The position numbers and the translations under genes are program-made. Of a DNA stretch of 64,000 nt, positions 62,227-64,000 are shown piece by piece (position 1 is the first letter of the stretch; each line of letters begins with the position of its first letter). Origin of the DNA: Magnetospirillum fulvum (GTDB lineage: Bacteria; Pseudomonadota; Alphaproteobacteria; Rhodospirillales; Magnetospirillaceae); contig NZ_FNWO01000004.1 of the NCBI RefSeq assembly GCF_900108475.1, forward strand, positions 62,001 to 126,000, read 5' to 3'. The notes under the pieces are model-generated. The model ran no database searches and was not told where the DNA came from. It worked only from the letters and a program-made list of their open reading frames with translations.

Positions 62227-62910
62227 TCAGGCCAGCAGGTCCAGCCGCGACGACGCGGTTTCCGCCGCCGCCGCCTGTCGCGCTGCTTCGGTGCGGCGGG
62301 CCTCACGGGCGCGCTCCAACGCCTGTTCCAGCCAGTCGCGGACCGAATCGCGGGACGAGGTCCGGGCGCTTCCCGACCCGCTGGTGGTGGTGGTGAAGCC
62401 GACGCTGGTGGCACTTCCGGCATAGGGGATGCCATCGACGGACGGGTTCTTGTCGCTGAGCGAGAACACCATTCCGGTCATCTGAATCTGGGTTGTCCCG
62501 GTGCCGTCGGGCGAGCGGATCTGGACGGTCGGGCTTTCCAGTTCGCGACGCATCAGCCCCATCACCTTGGCGCGATAGGTCGGGTCCGAAGCCATCTTCG
62601 CCAGGTTGTTGTCGTCGATGTAGAGCAGCGACTTGCCCTTGACCACATCGGACGGTTCGCTGGAAACCAGGGTGTAAGCGGGAAACTCTTCCTTCAACAT
62701 CGCGACCATCTGATCGGTCGTCAGTGTCTTGGATTCGTCGGCGGCGAAGCGGGCGGCATAGGATTCGGTGTAACGCTGCCCGGCCTGGACGATCGCCTGG
62801 GTCATCTGGTCGATCGAGCCATAGATCGTTCCGGACAGGCTCTGCTGAGCGGCGGAGGCGCTGCGACCGGACAGGGCGGTGGAGGAAAAGGGGGATGAGG
62901 CAATTTGCAT
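62227..62910 (-). CDS. Hypothetical protein
   Basis: A 227-residue protein with no signal peptide or TM. Ser/Ala/Gln-rich termini flank a central folded part (LTTDQMVAMLKEEFPAYTLV, SLLYIDDNNLAKMASDP). The Ser/Gln-rich N-terminus and the terminal Ala-rich helix recall flagellar or secreted accessory proteins, but no motif is diagnostic. GGGAG-type sequence precedes the ATG. Codon use is genome-like. Function not recognised. Confidence 0.7.
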   Translation of the reverse strand: MQIASSPFSSTALSGRSASAAQQSLSGTIYGSIDQMTQAIVQAGQRYTESYAARFAADESKTLTTDQMVAMLKEEFPAYTLVSSEPSDVVKGKSLLYIDDNNLAKMASDPTYRAKVMGLMRRELESPTVQIRSPDGTGTTQIQMTGMVFSLSDKNPSVDGIPYAGSATSVGFTTTTSGSGSARTSSRDSVRDWLEQALERAREARRTEAARQAAAAETASSRLDLLA

Positions 62911-63086
62911 CGGAATCTCCCGTCTTCAATTCTGAAGGGATGGGGTGTCCTCGGTCTTGACGCACTCAGGCCCGGACCATTCAAGTCCGTTCCCGAGGGT
63001 CGTGATGCAAACATATCACATTGGTGGTGTCAAAGTGTCCAAATTCGCGCGTAGCGCACCCGCGTCGATCCGGTTCGGACGAGCCC

Positions 63087-63908
63087 TCAATCGACCAGCA
63101 AGATGACGTGGCTGGCCTTGATCAGCGCCCAGGCGGGCTGGCCCGGAGCCAGGGCCAGTTCCTCGGCGCCGTCGCGGGTGATCACCGCCGTCAGCGAGCG
63201 TCCGCCGCCGACCTCCAGGGTGATTTCGGTGCTGACCGGCCCGTCCTCGCGGCTGACGACGGTGCCCTTGATCCGGTTGCGGGCCGACACCGATGGGCAG
63301 GTTTCGCCTGCGGCCAGGATTACGAACGATGCCTTGATCAGCGCCATCACCTCGCGACCGACCGCCAGCCCGAGATCCTCGACGCTTTCGCGCGTCACCA
63401 CGGCGGTCAGCGGAGTCGAATCGGTCAGGGCCAATACGATCTCGGTGCTGACCGTTCCGGGACGGATCTCCTCGACCCGGCAGCGATAGGCATTGCGGGC
63501 ACTGGTCTTCATGCCAAGACTCCACAGCAGGGTGAAGGGATCGGTCAGTCCGCCGACCGCGCCGGTCGCCAGCATCTCGGCCGCCAGCGACAATTTGTCT
63601 TCGAGCAGGCGGAAGGCGACGATCAGCGCCTCGCCATCCTCGGTCAGGGTGGCGCCCCCGCCCTTGCGGCCGCCGGTGCGCCCGACCACCGCCGGACGCG
63701 GCATCAGATTGTTGACGGCGTCCAGCGCATCCCAGGCCGCCTTGTAGCTGAGCCCGACCGCCTGCGCCGCCTTGGTGATGCTGCCATGGGTGCCGACCGC
63801 TTGCAGCAGGGCGATGCGGTCGCGCCCAACCAGCGAGCGGCGTCCGCCCCCCAGGGACAGCAGGGCTTCGACTTTGCCTTCGCTCACCGGACCCCCTCCG
63901 TTCGTCAT
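63087..63908 (-). CDS. modE: Molybdate-responsive regulator ModE
   Basis: A 273-residue regulator: N-terminal winged helix (GSITKAAQAVGLSYKAAWDALDAVNN, TGGRKGGGATLTEDGEALI) and two C-terminal Mop/TOBE molybdate-binding domains (RNAYRCRVEEIRPGTVSTEIVL and RNRIKGTVVSREDGPVSTEITL). ModE represses mod transport genes and tunes molybdoenzymes when molybdate is present. Both Mop copies look complete. Mod transporter genes are not in the window and may lie beyond its right end. Confidence 0.95.
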   Translation of the reverse strand: MTNGGGPVSEGKVEALLSLGGGRRSLVGRDRIALLQAVGTHGSITKAAQAVGLSYKAAWDALDAVNNLMPRPAVVGRTGGRKGGGATLTEDGEALIVAFRLLEDKLSLAAEMLATGAVGGLTDPFTLLWSLGMKTSARNAYRCRVEEIRPGTVSTEIVLALTDSTPLTAVVTRESVEDLGLAVGREVMALIKASFVILAAGETCPSVSARNRIKGTVVSREDGPVSTEITLEVGGGRSLTAVITRDGAEELALAPGQPAWALIKASHVILLVD

Positions 63909-64000
63909 GGGCTCCGACTATATGACGGCGGGGCGGCGAATGCATCCGTCAATCGCGGCGGCCCGTCTTGGCCTGCGAATGCAGTTCGCAAACGATGCGA

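Overview
The window looks like a chromosomal segment of a GC-rich purple non-sulfur alphaproteobacterium of the Rhodospirillaceae. The magnesium-chelatase genes bchO-bchD-bchI and divergent bchJ show bacteriochlorophyll synthesis. A menA-type prenyltransferase, haemerythrins, many c-di-GMP proteins and alphaproteobacterial small families (DUF4169, pirin/azoR, CYTH-CHAD) fit a Phaeospirillum-like organism. That genus is an inference from gene content, not a database match.

Layout. 1-2.8 kb: a DUF4169 protein, tRNA-Asp, an ammonium transporter behind a good sigma-54 promoter, and an AT-richer lipoprotein. 2.8-7.6 kb: the bacteriochlorophyll genes. 7.8-13.4 kb: a small conserved protein, a MITE-like inverted-repeat element, a LysR regulator divergent from pirin and azoR, a binding-protein/histidine-kinase pair and a zinc-ribbon protein. 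13.4-20.4 kb: sbcCD, haemolysin III and a serine-hydrolase lipoprotein. 20.5-23.1 kb: an operon behind an FNR-type box (two DUF2249 domains, NnrS-like membrane protein, haemerythrin), with a possible sRNA upstream on the other strand.

23.2-27.3 kb is an accessory stretch beside tRNA-Ser. It holds an EamA transporter with a His-rich tail, an AbrB/Doc pair, a BrnT toxin with a hybrid antitoxin, an AT-richer orphan gene, a phoB remnant, and a RelB antitoxin with a frameshifted YafQ toxin. 27.5-33.6 kb is the phosphate operon pstS-pstC-pstA-pstB-phoU-phoB behind a three-unit Pho box.

33.7-41.5 kb carries menA, a metallo-beta-lactamase-fold protein, cobA-cbiX, a TPR/O-GlcNAc-transferase-like protein, a sulfurtransferase and cysteine synthase. 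41.6-46.3 kb holds bacteriohaemerythrin, a FrnE-type DsbA protein and signalling proteins whose receiver and GGDEF active sites are mostly degenerate. 46.4-50.7 kb has a murI homologue lacking one catalytic Cys, metF with an ArsR-methyltransferase regulator, and glmM. 50.8-56.8 kb has membrane/SPOR proteins, a REP pair, CYTH-CHAD, thiE and a LOG-family protein. 57-61.8 kb is a c-di-GMP operon in which a PhnD-type binding protein sits between two GGDEF/EAL proteins. The window ends with a DUF4236 protein, an unknown protein and modE.

No rRNA, CRISPR array, complete insertion sequence or prophage was seen. The most interesting items are the FNR-linked DUF2249/NnrS-like/haemerythrin operon, the PhnD/c-di-GMP operon, the degenerate signalling cluster, the Cys-to-Asp MurI, the MITE-like element and the decaying toxin-antitoxin island with its phoB relic.
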